Shown in pieces: positions 1 to 5,776 of a stretch of DNA of 5,776 nucleotides. The notes beneath the pieces are model-generated. The model saw nothing but the letters and a program-made list of their open reading frames with translations, had not been told where the DNA came from and made no database searches. This DNA comes from an uncultured Lachnospiraceae bacterium. Lineage in GTDB: Bacteria > Bacillota > Clostridia > Lachnospirales > Lachnospiraceae. A program made the position numbers and the translations under genes. Where the stretch lies: contig CAPNGW010000017.1 in the NCBI GenBank assembly GCA_948665105.1, forward strand, positions 12,779-18,554. The letters run 5' to 3'. Position 1 is the stretch's first letter, and each line of letters begins with the position of its first letter.

Positions 1-1
1 T

Positions 2-223
2 GGTGTGGGAAGAAACCAGTTCCCCATGGCAGTGATGGGTATCCTCATGGGCGGCCATGTGCGTGTGGGCTTCGAGGACAATGTATATCTGGAAAAAGGT
101 GTGCCGGCTGCATCAAATGGGCAGCTGGTGGAGAAGGTAGTCCGTCTGGCCAGAGAGCTGGGACGGGAAATTGCTACTCCGGCGGAGGCCAGAGCTATCT
201 TGGGCCTTAAGGAAAGAGATTAA
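2..223 (+). CDS. kce: 3-keto-5-aminohexanoate cleavage enzyme, C-terminal 73 residues (partial, 5' end off window)
   Basis: Kce is a zinc-dependent enzyme of the BKACE (DUF849) TIM-barrel family. It condenses 5-amino-3-oxohexanoate with acetyl-CoA to give acetoacetate and 3-aminobutyryl-CoA. Only about the last quarter of a roughly 275-residue protein is present, open from base 2 to the TAA at 221-223. The visible part holds the family's closing barrel signature: GRNQFPM, then GGHVRVGFEDN. By comparison with the characterised Kce family, the Glu of GFEDN (codon 74-76) is the third zinc ligand, and the nearby Arg (RVGFE) and the Asp after the Glu are catalytic. The tail, with LVEKVVRLARELGREIATPA, is also typical. 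The family covers several beta-keto acid substrates. The lysine-pathway assignment rests on the tail similarity plus kdd starting 15 bases downstream. Residue roles are from family knowledge; the motifs are seen directly. Confidence 0.93.
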   Translation, partial: GVGRNQFPMAVMGILMGGHVRVGFEDNVYLEKGVPAASNGQLVEKVVRLARELGREIATPAEARAILGLKERD

Positions 224-238
224 CAGGAGGATTTTACA

Positions 239-1279
239 ATGGCAGAAAAAGGAAATAAATACGGAATACACAGAGTGATTTCCCCCCAGGGGGTATTGAC
301 ACAGGCGGCGGATGTGATTGACAATGACATGACCAAAGAGTACTCCAACGAGATTCTCTGCGACGTCATTTCTCTGAATATCGACTCTGCTTCCTTTACA
401 CAGATTGAGGAGTCCTGCGGTAAGGACAAAGAGAAAATCAAGGAGCGGATTCTGGAAATTGTTGGACAGCGGGGCAAAATGCAGAACCCTGTCACCGGCT
501 CCGGAGGAATGTTTATCGGCGTTGTGGAGCGCATCGGAGAGGATTTGAAGGACACCGGCTTAAAGGTGGGCGATAAGATTGCTTCCCTGGTATCCCTGTC
601 CATGACTCCCTTAAAAATCAACGAGATCAAAGAGATACATATGGACATTGATAGGGTGGATGTGGACGCCAAAGCCATTTTATTCGAGAGTGCATTGTAC
701 TGCAAGCTGCCGGATGATATGAGCGAGGCCCTGGCGTTGGCAGCCCTGGACGTGGCCGGAGCTCCTGCCCAGACTGCAAAATTAGTACAGTCCGGAAACG
801 AGGTTCTTATCCTTGGAGCCGCAGGAAAATCCGGTATGCTTTGCTGCTATGAGGCCAGCAAGCGTGTGGGACCCACCGGACGCGTGGTGGGCGTGGTATA
901 CAACGAGGCAGAGAAGAATGATTTGGCCTTCCTGGAGGTCTGTGATGAAATCGTCATTGCAGATGCAACCAAGCCTGTTAGCCTCTTAGAGCAGGTAATC
1001 GCCGCCAACGGAGGAAAAGAGTATGATGTATCCATCTGCTGTGTCAATGTGGATGCCTGCGAAATGTCTGCAATCCTGCCTGTTAAGGATAACGGATGTG
1101 TATACTTCTTTTCCATGGCAACCAGCTTTACCCGTGCCGCTTTGGGAGCAGAGGGTGTTGGCAAGGATATCGATATGATTATCGGAAACGGCTACACCAA
1201 AGGACATGCAGAGATTACCTTAAGCGAATTGAGGGAGAACGAGAAGATTCGTCAGATTTTTGACCGCAAATATTTATAA
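239..1279 (+). CDS. kdd: L-erythro-3,5-diaminohexanoate dehydrogenase
   Basis: This 346-residue cytoplasmic enzyme (EC 1.4.1.11) oxidatively deaminates 3,5-diaminohexanoate to 5-amino-3-oxohexanoate, the substrate of Kce. The fold resembles medium-chain dehydrogenases. The N-terminal half contains a GroES-like stretch (about residues 85-130, with VTGSGGMFIGVV and KVGDKIASLV). A Rossmann domain follows from about residue 185, with the nucleotide-binding glycine motif GAAGKSG at 193-199. I see no Cys/His set for the structural zinc of classical alcohol dehydrogenases. The ATG at 239 is preceded by AGGAGG (225-230) with 8 bases of spacing, so the start is secure. The gene begins 15 bases after kce stops and its TAA ends 14 bases before the preferred kamA start, so it is inside the same operon. 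NAD versus NADP preference cannot be read confidently. Length and context both fit Kdd; an unrelated dehydrogenase is unlikely. Confidence 0.93.
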   Translation: MAEKGNKYGIHRVISPQGVLTQAADVIDNDMTKEYSNEILCDVISLNIDSASFTQIEESCGKDKEKIKERILEIVGQRGKMQNPVTGSGGMFIGVVERIGEDLKDTGLKVGDKIASLVSLSMTPLKINEIKEIHMDIDRVDVDAKAILFESALYCKLPDDMSEALALAALDVAGAPAQTAKLVQSGNEVLILGAAGKSGMLCCYEASKRVGPTGRVVGVVYNEAEKNDLAFLEVCDEIVIADATKPVSLLEQVIAANGGKEYDVSICCVNVDACEMSAILPVKDNGCVYFFSMATSFTRAALGAEGVGKDIDMIIGNGYTKGHAEITLSELRENEKIRQIFDRKYL

Positions 1280-1280
1280 T

Positions 1281-1286
1281 GGAGGG
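1281..1286 (+). promoter_or_regulatory. Ribosome binding site that fixes the kamA start
   Basis: GGAGGG lies 7 bases before the ATG at 1294. An in-frame ATG at 1279, overlapping the kdd stop as TAATG, would add five residues (MEGIT). It has no purine-rich Shine-Dalgarno sequence upstream, since the preceding bases are AT-rich kdd codons, and it would place this site inside the coding sequence. The start at 1294 is therefore preferred. Confidence 0.85.
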
Positions 1287-1293
1287 TATTACT

Positions 1294-2553
1294 ATGGTAT
1301 TTAACAAGAGCAGAAGGAACGGACTTTTCCTGGATGTGCCGGATGAGCAGTGGAATGACTGGAAATGGCAGGTAAAGAACCGGGTAGAGACCGTAGAGGA
1401 TTTGAAAAAATATATGACATTAACTCCTGAGGAGGAGGAAGGAATTGAAGCCTGCTTAAAGACCTTAAGAATGGCAATCACCCCCTACTACCTGTCCCTC
1501 ATTGACTTAAACGACCCCAACGACCCGGTGCGCAAGCAGGCCATTCCCACGGCCACCGAGCTTCACCAGGCCAAGGCAGATTTGCTGGATCCCCTCCACG
1601 AGGACACGGACTCTCCGGTAAAGGGACTTACCCACCGTTATCCGGACCGTGTATTGTTCCTGATTACAGACATGTGCTCCATGTACTGCCGCCATTGTAC
1701 CAGAAGGCGTTTTGCAGGCCATGACGACTGCAGCGTGCCCAAGGATCAGGTGGATGCCTGCATCGACTATATCCGCAATCACCCGGAGGTACGTGACGTG
1801 CTCCTTTCCGGTGGCGACTGCCTTTTGGTCAGCGATGAGCGCCTGGAATACATTATTTCCGAGCTTCGGAAAATTGACCATGTGGAGATTGTACGTCTGG
1901 GCTCCAGAACCCCGGTGGTTATGCCCCAGAGAATTACTCCGGAATTGTGCAACATGTTGAAGAAATACCATCCCGTTTGGTTAAATACACATTTCAACCA
2001 TCCCAACGAGATTACCGAGGAGAGTGCGGCGGCCTGTGCAAGACTGGCAGACGCAGGTATTCCTTTGGGAAATCAGTCCGTATTGCTGGCAGGGGTGAAT
2101 GACTGTATTCACATTATGCGCCGTTTGGTCCATGGCCTGGTGCAGATGCGTGTACGTCCCTACTACATTTACCAGTGTGATTTGTCCTTCGGACTGGAGC
2201 ACTTCCGTACTCCGGTTTCCAAAGGTATCGAGATTATCGAGGCATTAAGAGGCCATACCTCCGGCTTTGCCGTACCCACCTTTGTGGTGGACGCTCCCGG
2301 CGGTGGCGGCAAAACTCCGGTAATGCCCAACTACGTGATTTCCCAGACGCCGGGCCGTGTAATCCTTCGAAACTTCGAGGGTGTGATTACCACCTACACC
2401 GAGCCGGAGCATTATGACAATAGCTGCAACTGTGAGGATTGCAGAAATCACAAGGCTGCGGAGCTTGTGGGGATTGCTTCCTTAGAACAGGGCGAGGCAC
2501 TGGCTCTGGAGCCCAAGGGCCTGAAACGTCTGGAAAGAGGAAAGCACGAATAG
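1294..2553 (+). CDS. kamA: L-lysine 2,3-aminomutase (radical SAM, PLP-dependent)
   Basis: KamA interconverts L-lysine and L-beta-lysine, the first step of lysine fermentation, using a [4Fe-4S] cluster, S-adenosylmethionine and pyridoxal phosphate. From the ATG at 1294 the protein has 419 residues, close to the 416 of the Clostridium subterminale enzyme, to which it is very similar from memory. Visible residues in this numbering are: the radical SAM cluster cysteines C128, C132 and C135 (CSMYCRHC); R137 just after them, which corresponds to the Arg holding the substrate carboxylate; D296 (QCDLS) and D333 (VVDAPGG), matching the two aspartates that bind the lysine side-chain amine; and K340 in GGGGKTPV, the PLP Schiff-base lysine. 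C271, with C378, C380 and C383 (CNCEDC), matches the structural zinc site shared between subunits. All catalytic residues are present, so the enzyme should be active and lysine-specific. Related families such as EpmB, glutamate 2,3-aminomutase and arginine 2,3-aminomutase are less likely, given the aspartates and the neighbours. Confidence 0.97.
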   Translation: MVFNKSRRNGLFLDVPDEQWNDWKWQVKNRVETVEDLKKYMTLTPEEEEGIEACLKTLRMAITPYYLSLIDLNDPNDPVRKQAIPTATELHQAKADLLDPLHEDTDSPVKGLTHRYPDRVLFLITDMCSMYCRHCTRRRFAGHDDCSVPKDQVDACIDYIRNHPEVRDVLLSGGDCLLVSDERLEYIISELRKIDHVEIVRLGSRTPVVMPQRITPELCNMLKKYHPVWLNTHFNHPNEITEESAAACARLADAGIPLGNQSVLLAGVNDCIHIMRRLVHGLVQMRVRPYYIYQCDLSFGLEHFRTPVSKGIEIIEALRGHTSGFAVPTFVVDAPGGGGKTPVMPNYVISQTPGRVILRNFEGVITTYTEPEHYDNSCNCEDCRNHKAAELVGIASLEQGEALALEPKGLKRLERGKHE

Positions 2554-2559
2554 AGAAGT

Positions 2560-2564
2560 GAGGT
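2560..2564 (+). promoter_or_regulatory. Ribosome binding site that fixes the kamD start
   Basis: GAGGT lies 5 bases before the ATG at 2570. The frame is also open from a GTG at 2558, but that GTG overlaps the first base of this site and has no site of its own. It would add four residues (MRYK) not expected in the family. Numbering from 2570 puts Tyr263, Arg184, Ser189, Ser238 and Arg268 exactly where they fall in the Clostridium sticklandii enzyme, as I recall it. That independently supports the ATG. Confidence 0.85.
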
Positions 2565-2569
2565 ACAAA

Positions 2570-4132
2570 ATGGCAGGTAAATTAAATCTAAATCAAAATT
2601 TGGTGGACCAGGCCAGAGCCAGTGCCGCTAAGGTGGCGACGGATGTGCAGGGCTTTATCGACCTTCATACCACCGTAACCGTGGAACGTGCGGTGTGCCG
2701 CCTTTTGGGCATTGACGGGGTTAATGAGGTGGAGGTACCATTGCCCAATGTGCTGGTAGACCATTTAATGGACAAGGGCGTTCTTGGCGCAGGAGCCGCC
2801 TTCTACATTGGAAATGCAATGCTGGAAACAAAGCTTTCGCCCCAGGAGATTGCTGAGGGAGTAAGCAAGGGAGAGCTGGATTTGGCGGCTCTTCCCCTCC
2901 ATGAAACCGGCGAAATTCGTAAGGTGATGAAGGAGGTGGCCGAGGCCACTGTATCCCGGATTCGGGAAAATGTGGAAAAGAGGAATGCCTACCTTAGCGA
3001 GTACGGCGACAAGGAGGGACCCTTACTTTATATCATCGTGGCCACCGGAAACATCTATGAGGATATTATTCAGGCCAAGGCGGGAGCCAAGCAGGGGGCC
3101 GATGTGATTGCGGTAATACGAACCACCGGACAGAGCCTTCTTGACTATGTTCCCTATGGCGCTACAACTGAAGGTTTTGGCGGAACCTACGCTACTCAGG
3201 AGAACTTCCGGCTTATGCGTGAGGCCTTGGATGAGGTTGGCCGGGAGGAGAAGCGTTACATTCGCCTCTGCAATTACTGCTCCGGCTTATGTATGCCGGA
3301 AATCGCAGCCATGGGTGCTCTGGAGCGTTTGGATGTGATGTTAAATGACGCCCTTTACGGAATTCTGTTCCGTGATATCAATATGCAGAGAACCTTGATT
3401 GACCAGTATTTTTCCAGAGTCATCAACGGCTTTGCAGGGGTTATCATCAACACCGGTGAAGACAATTACCTTACCACGGCGGATGCGGTGGAGGAGGCTC
3501 ACACGGTGCTGGCTTCTCAGTTCTTAAACGAACAGTTTGCGCTGATGGCAGGCTTGCCGGAGGAGCAGCAAGGACTGGGCCACGCCTTTGAGATTGCTCC
3601 CGATGTGGAAAACGGCTTCTTATATGAGCTGGCGCAGGCCCAGATGGCCAGAGAAATTTTCCCGAAAGCGCCTCTTAAGTACATGCCGCCCACCAAGTTC
3701 ATGACCGGAAATATTTTCCGGGGACATGTACAGGACGCATTGTTTAATATGGTGACGGTTTTGACCAATCAGAAGATTCACCTTCTGGGCATGATGACCG
3801 AGGCTATCCACACCCCCTTTATGTCAGACCGTGCGTTAGCCATCGAAAACGCTCAGTATATTGCCAGAACCATGAAGGATTTGGGCGACGAATTGGTATA
3901 CAAGGAAGGCGGAATTATGCAGAGCCGCGCCAACGAGGTTCTGGAAAAGGCCGCTGCCCTTTTAAAGCAGATTGAAGAAAAGGGGATGTTTGCTACCTTA
4001 GAGGCCGGAACCTTTGCGGATATCAAGCGTCCCAAGGATGGCGGCAAGGGCTTAAGCGGTGTAGTTGCCAAGGAAGAGACTTATTTAAATCCCTTCATTG
4101 CATTGATGCATACAGGAAAGGAGGCAGACTAG
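2570..4132 (+). CDS. kamD: Lysine 5,6-aminomutase, alpha (large) subunit
   Basis: KamD is the TIM-barrel catalytic subunit of the adenosylcobalamin- and PLP-dependent D-lysine/L-beta-lysine 5,6-aminomutase. With KamE it converts beta-lysine to 3,5-diaminohexanoate. From the ATG at 2570 it has 520 residues, against about 516 in Clostridium sticklandii. Near-identical family blocks are seen, including GPLLYIIVATGNIYEDI, VIAVIRTTGQSLLDYVPYG, CNYCSGLCMPEIAAMGA, DALYGILFRDINMQRT and AREIFPKAPLKYMPPTKFMTG. The residues known to contact PLP or substrate fall at R184, S189, S238, Y263 and R268 in this numbering. Residues from about 100 to 155 (helical) and the last 80 or so are the most diverged. The gene follows kamA after 16 bases, and its TAG stop directly touches the kamE ATG, which points to translational coupling and matched subunit production. 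No frameshift or missing key residue is seen. Confidence 0.97.
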   Translation: MAGKLNLNQNLVDQARASAAKVATDVQGFIDLHTTVTVERAVCRLLGIDGVNEVEVPLPNVLVDHLMDKGVLGAGAAFYIGNAMLETKLSPQEIAEGVSKGELDLAALPLHETGEIRKVMKEVAEATVSRIRENVEKRNAYLSEYGDKEGPLLYIIVATGNIYEDIIQAKAGAKQGADVIAVIRTTGQSLLDYVPYGATTEGFGGTYATQENFRLMREALDEVGREEKRYIRLCNYCSGLCMPEIAAMGALERLDVMLNDALYGILFRDINMQRTLIDQYFSRVINGFAGVIINTGEDNYLTTADAVEEAHTVLASQFLNEQFALMAGLPEEQQGLGHAFEIAPDVENGFLYELAQAQMAREIFPKAPLKYMPPTKFMTGNIFRGHVQDALFNMVTVLTNQKIHLLGMMTEAIHTPFMSDRALAIENAQYIARTMKDLGDELVYKEGGIMQSRANEVLEKAAALLKQIEEKGMFATLEAGTFADIKRPKDGGKGLSGVVAKEETYLNPFIALMHTGKEAD

Positions 4133-4924
4133 ATGAGTTCAGGATTGTATGATTTACATAAGAAGGATTTTGACAAAACTTTGGACTTGACAAAGCTGCG
4201 TCCTTACGGGGATACCATGAATGATGGAAAGGTCCAGCTTAGCTTTACCCTTCCGGTGAAGGACGATGAGCGTGGAGAGGAAGCAGCCCGTCAGATTGCA
4301 AGGACCATGGGTCTTGAGGATGTGAATATCGCCTTCCACAATGCCCTGGATAAAGAATACACCATGTATGTGGTGTATGGAAGCTGTACCCATACCATTG
4401 ATTACACGGCCATAGAAGTGCAGACCGTGGAGGAAGAAACCATGAGCATGGAGGAAGTGGACGCCTATATTAAGGAAAATATCGGGCGCAGAATTGTGAT
4501 TGTGGGAGCTTCCACCGGAACGGATGCTCATACCGTGGGAATTGATGCGGTGATGAACCGAAAGGGATTTGCCGGACATTATGGGCTGGAGCGGTATGAA
4601 ATGATTGAGGCTTTGAACATGGGAAGCCAGGTGCCCAATGAGGTACTGGTGGAAAAGGCCGTGGAAATGAAGGCAGATGTTCTCCTGGTGTCCCAAACCG
4701 TAACCCAGAAGGATGTTCATATTCAGAACATGACAGAGCTGATTGAGCTCTTGGAGGCAGAAAATCTCCGAGACAAATTCATTGTCTGCTGCGGAGGCGC
4801 CCGGGTAACCCATGAGCTGGCCAAGGAACTGGGATATGATGCCGGATTTGGAGCCGGGAAGTTTGCAGAGGATGTTGCCACCTTCGCGGTGACGGAGATG
4901 GTGAAACGCGGAGTGAATCAATAG
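4133..4924 (+). CDS. kamE: Lysine 5,6-aminomutase, beta (small, B12-binding) subunit
   Basis: KamE carries adenosylcobalamin and the covalently held PLP for lysine 5,6-aminomutase. It has 263 residues, against about 262 in Clostridium sticklandii. Residues 1 to about 110 form the dimerisation domain (opening MSSGLYDLHKKDFDK; PYGDTMNDGKVQLSFTLP follows). Residues from about 118 form the Rossmann-like cobalamin domain. The base-off signature DxHxxG is at 131-136 (D-A-H-T-V-G), so H133 is the lower axial ligand of cobalt. K144 (MNRKG) matches the lysine that binds PLP. The later SQTVTQ (188-193) and CGG (220-222) are the usual cobalamin-tail contact positions. The start is supported by AAAGGAGG at 4117-4124, 8 bases upstream and inside the kamD end. 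The gene begins on the base after the kamD stop (TAGATG). It is the last gene of the visible operon, 36 bases before the terminator hairpin. Confidence 0.97.
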   Translation: MSSGLYDLHKKDFDKTLDLTKLRPYGDTMNDGKVQLSFTLPVKDDERGEEAARQIARTMGLEDVNIAFHNALDKEYTMYVVYGSCTHTIDYTAIEVQTVEEETMSMEEVDAYIKENIGRRIVIVGASTGTDAHTVGIDAVMNRKGFAGHYGLERYEMIEALNMGSQVPNEVLVEKAVEMKADVLLVSQTVTQKDVHIQNMTELIELLEAENLRDKFIVCCGGARVTHELAKELGYDAGFGAGKFAEDVATFAVTEMVKRGVNQ

Positions 4925-4945
4925 CCAAGCCCTCCTCAATTTCCT

Positions 4946-4957
4946 TATTATATAATA
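4946..4957. repeat. Short AT-only palindrome in the convergent gap
   Basis: TATTATATAATA is a perfect 12-base palindrome between the kamE stop and the terminator. It includes TATAAT (4951-4956) on the + strand and, by symmetry, another on the - strand, but no -35-like hexamer lies 16 to 18 bases upstream on the + strand. It is probably just AT-rich spacer. A protein-binding role cannot be excluded, but nothing else supports one. Confidence 0.35.
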
Positions 4958-4960
4958 TGC

Positions 4961-5000
4961 AACGGGAAGAAAGTCCTCGTAAGAGGGCTTTTTTCCTGTT
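4961..5000 (+). terminator. Rho-independent terminator of the kce-kdd-kam operon
   Basis: Positions 4961-4978 pair with 4983-5000 around a GTAA loop (4979-4982). The GC-rich core AAGTCCTC/GAGGGCTT is followed at once by T6 (4989-4994 include the run). All 18 positions pair in the + strand RNA, three of them as G-U (4964/4997, 4969/4992, 4974/4987). The A-rich left arm also pairs with the T run, which suggests some action in the opposite direction. In the - strand RNA, however, the three wobbles become A/C mismatches, so the element favours the operon direction. It sits in the 103-base gap between two convergent genes. Confidence 0.9.
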
Positions 5001-5027
5001 TTCGGGAGGCTTTGTGGTGCTTTGAGG

Positions 5028-5771
5028 TCACGGATAGTAATGCTCCACAAATTGAATAAAGTCCCAAAGCTGTTGATTCTGTATCTTGCTTTTCCGGTAA
5101 ATCAGGTAATAATTCCGATAGACGCCGCCTTGAGTCAGGGGGAAGACCAGGACACGGTTGTCCCTCTCTAAGTCCCTGGTAACCTTCTTGGAGAGGATGG
5201 ATATGCCCAATCCGTAAATAATGGACTGCTTGATGGCTTCTAAGTCGTTCATGCGGGCGGCGATATTTAAGGTGGCACTGTCAAGGCCCAAGGTTTCTAA
5301 GAACTGGTCGGCTTCCTTCTTGGTACCGGAGCCATCCTCCCGCATGAGATAGGGGGAAGCCAGAAGCTGCTTTAAGGGGCAGTTTTCCTGACGGAGGCTT
5401 TGGTAGTAAGGAGTGGCGGGGGTGGCAAGAACCATCTCGTCCCGGTAGATGGGCTTGCAGTGGCAGCATTCGTTGGTGACAGGGCTTCCTGTAATTCCCA
5501 TGTCAAGGCTTCCACTTAAGATGCGGTCAAGAATGCCCTGACTGTCGGACTGGACAACGTCAAAGACCAGATTCTGACGCTTCTGCCGATAGGCGGAGAG
5601 AAGCTCCGGCAGAATGTAGGCGGAGGGGATGGAGGAAGCGCCAAATTGAATGATGCTTTGGGTAGTCTTGTTGAATTCCCGCAAGGTCTTTTCCCGGAGG
5701 CGCAAAAGGCTCTTGGCGTACTCGTAGAACTGACGCCCTTCGGGGGTGATGGCCACGGATTTGGTGGTGCG
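5028..5771 (-). CDS. LysR-family transcriptional regulator, effector-binding part (N-terminal DNA-binding domain off window; frame interrupted)
   Basis: The readable part runs from the right edge leftward to the TGA at 5028-5030: 247 residues starting RTTKSVAITPEG. This opening is the end of the LysR winged helix-turn-helix, where RTTK-x-V-x-LT-x-G is standard. A linker helix follows (about 30 residues), then a periplasmic-binding-protein-like effector domain starting near IIQFGASSIPSAYILPEL. That domain contains the REDGSGTKKEAD motif and the LEAIKQSIIYGLGISILS segment. About 50 N-terminal residues would complete a normal protein of about 300. Directly before the RTTK arginine there is an in-frame TAG (5772-5774), so as given the frame cannot join the missing domain. 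A GTG at 5754-5756 could begin a protein, but it would lack all DNA-binding residues. The gene converges on the kam operon; control of lysine fermentation is only a guess. The domain resembles CysL-like or selenium-associated LysR proteins, but the subfamily and effector are not known to me. Confidence 0.8.
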   Translation of the reverse strand, partial: RTTKSVAITPEGRQFYEYAKSLLRLREKTLREFNKTTQSIIQFGASSIPSAYILPELLSAYRQKRQNLVFDVVQSDSQGILDRILSGSLDMGITGSPVTNECCHCKPIYRDEMVLATPATPYYQSLRQENCPLKQLLASPYLMREDGSGTKKEADQFLETLGLDSATLNIAARMNDLEAIKQSIIYGLGISILSKKVTRDLERDNRVLVFPLTQGGVYRNYYLIYRKSKIQNQQLWDFIQFVEHYYP

Positions 5772-5776
5772 CTACA

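Noticed and set aside
220..705. A 161-codon frame antisense to kdd.
   Set aside because: The translation is Ser- and Ile-rich, of the kind produced by reading a gene's complement, with no domain. It lies wholly over kdd and the kdd ribosome binding site.
239..1279. Kdd as a classical zinc alcohol dehydrogenase.
   Set aside because: The structural zinc cysteines are not present, and the length and flanking kce and kamA genes fit 3,5-diaminohexanoate dehydrogenase.
1507..1971. A 154-codon frame antisense to kamA.
   Set aside because: It lies opposite the conserved radical SAM core. No domain or independent start signal was seen.
4951..4956. TATAAT as a promoter -10 element in the convergent gap.
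   Set aside because: There is no TTGACA-like sequence at the right distance upstream, and no gene follows on the + strand. The hexamer is part of an AT-only palindrome.
4154..5050. A 298-codon open frame antisense to kamE that runs through the terminator into the LysR end.
   Set aside because: It is opposite a highly conserved B12-binding gene, crosses the operon terminator hairpin, and overlaps the LysR stop. Its translation is His-rich with no recognisable domain. Length alone does not support it; it is a shadow of kamE.
1..5776. Mobile element, CRISPR array, tRNA, rRNA or riboswitch (including lysine or cobalamin riboswitches).
   Set aside because: Almost all bases are in conserved metabolic genes. 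The only gap over 20 bases is 4925-5027, which holds the palindrome and terminator. Any lysine or B12 riboswitch would lie before the operon's first gene, outside the window.

Overview
The window is a lysine-fermentation gene cluster from an anaerobic bacterium, most likely a Clostridia-type Bacillota (Lachnospiraceae or a relative). That placement is inferred from the enzyme set, the near-consensus AGGAGG-type ribosome binding sites, the tight gene packing and a moderate GC content. It is not a phylogenetic result. The first gene and the last gene both run off the window, so the piece may be a small contig or a slice of one.

Layout: five genes on the + strand lie head to tail with gaps of 0 to 16 bases: kce (3' end only, 2-223), kdd (239-1279), kamA (1294-2553), kamD (2570-4132) and kamE (4133-4924). 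A strong intrinsic terminator follows at 4961-5000. On the - strand, converging on that terminator, is a LysR-family regulator gene (5028 to the right edge). Its DNA-binding end is missing from the window, and its reading frame is broken by a TAG at 5772-5774, just before the edge.

How the genes work together: KamA (radical SAM, PLP) turns L-lysine into L-beta-lysine. KamD plus KamE (adenosylcobalamin, PLP) move the terminal amino group to give 3,5-diaminohexanoate. Kdd oxidatively deaminates this to 5-amino-3-oxohexanoate. Kce, with acetyl-CoA, cleaves that to acetoacetate and 3-aminobutyryl-CoA, which lead on to butyrate, acetate and ATP. The gene order is roughly the reverse of the pathway order. 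The lyase for 3-aminobutyryl-CoA (kal) and the CoA-transferase genes are not in the window and may lie upstream of 1.

The catalytic and cofactor residues expected for these families can be seen in all the enzymes, so the pathway looks intact where it is visible. This is a known pathway, not an undescribed system. The points worth a second look are the broken regulator frame, the absence of kamB and kamC between kamA and kamD, the strand-biased terminator, and two start codons that naive gene calling would place too far upstream.
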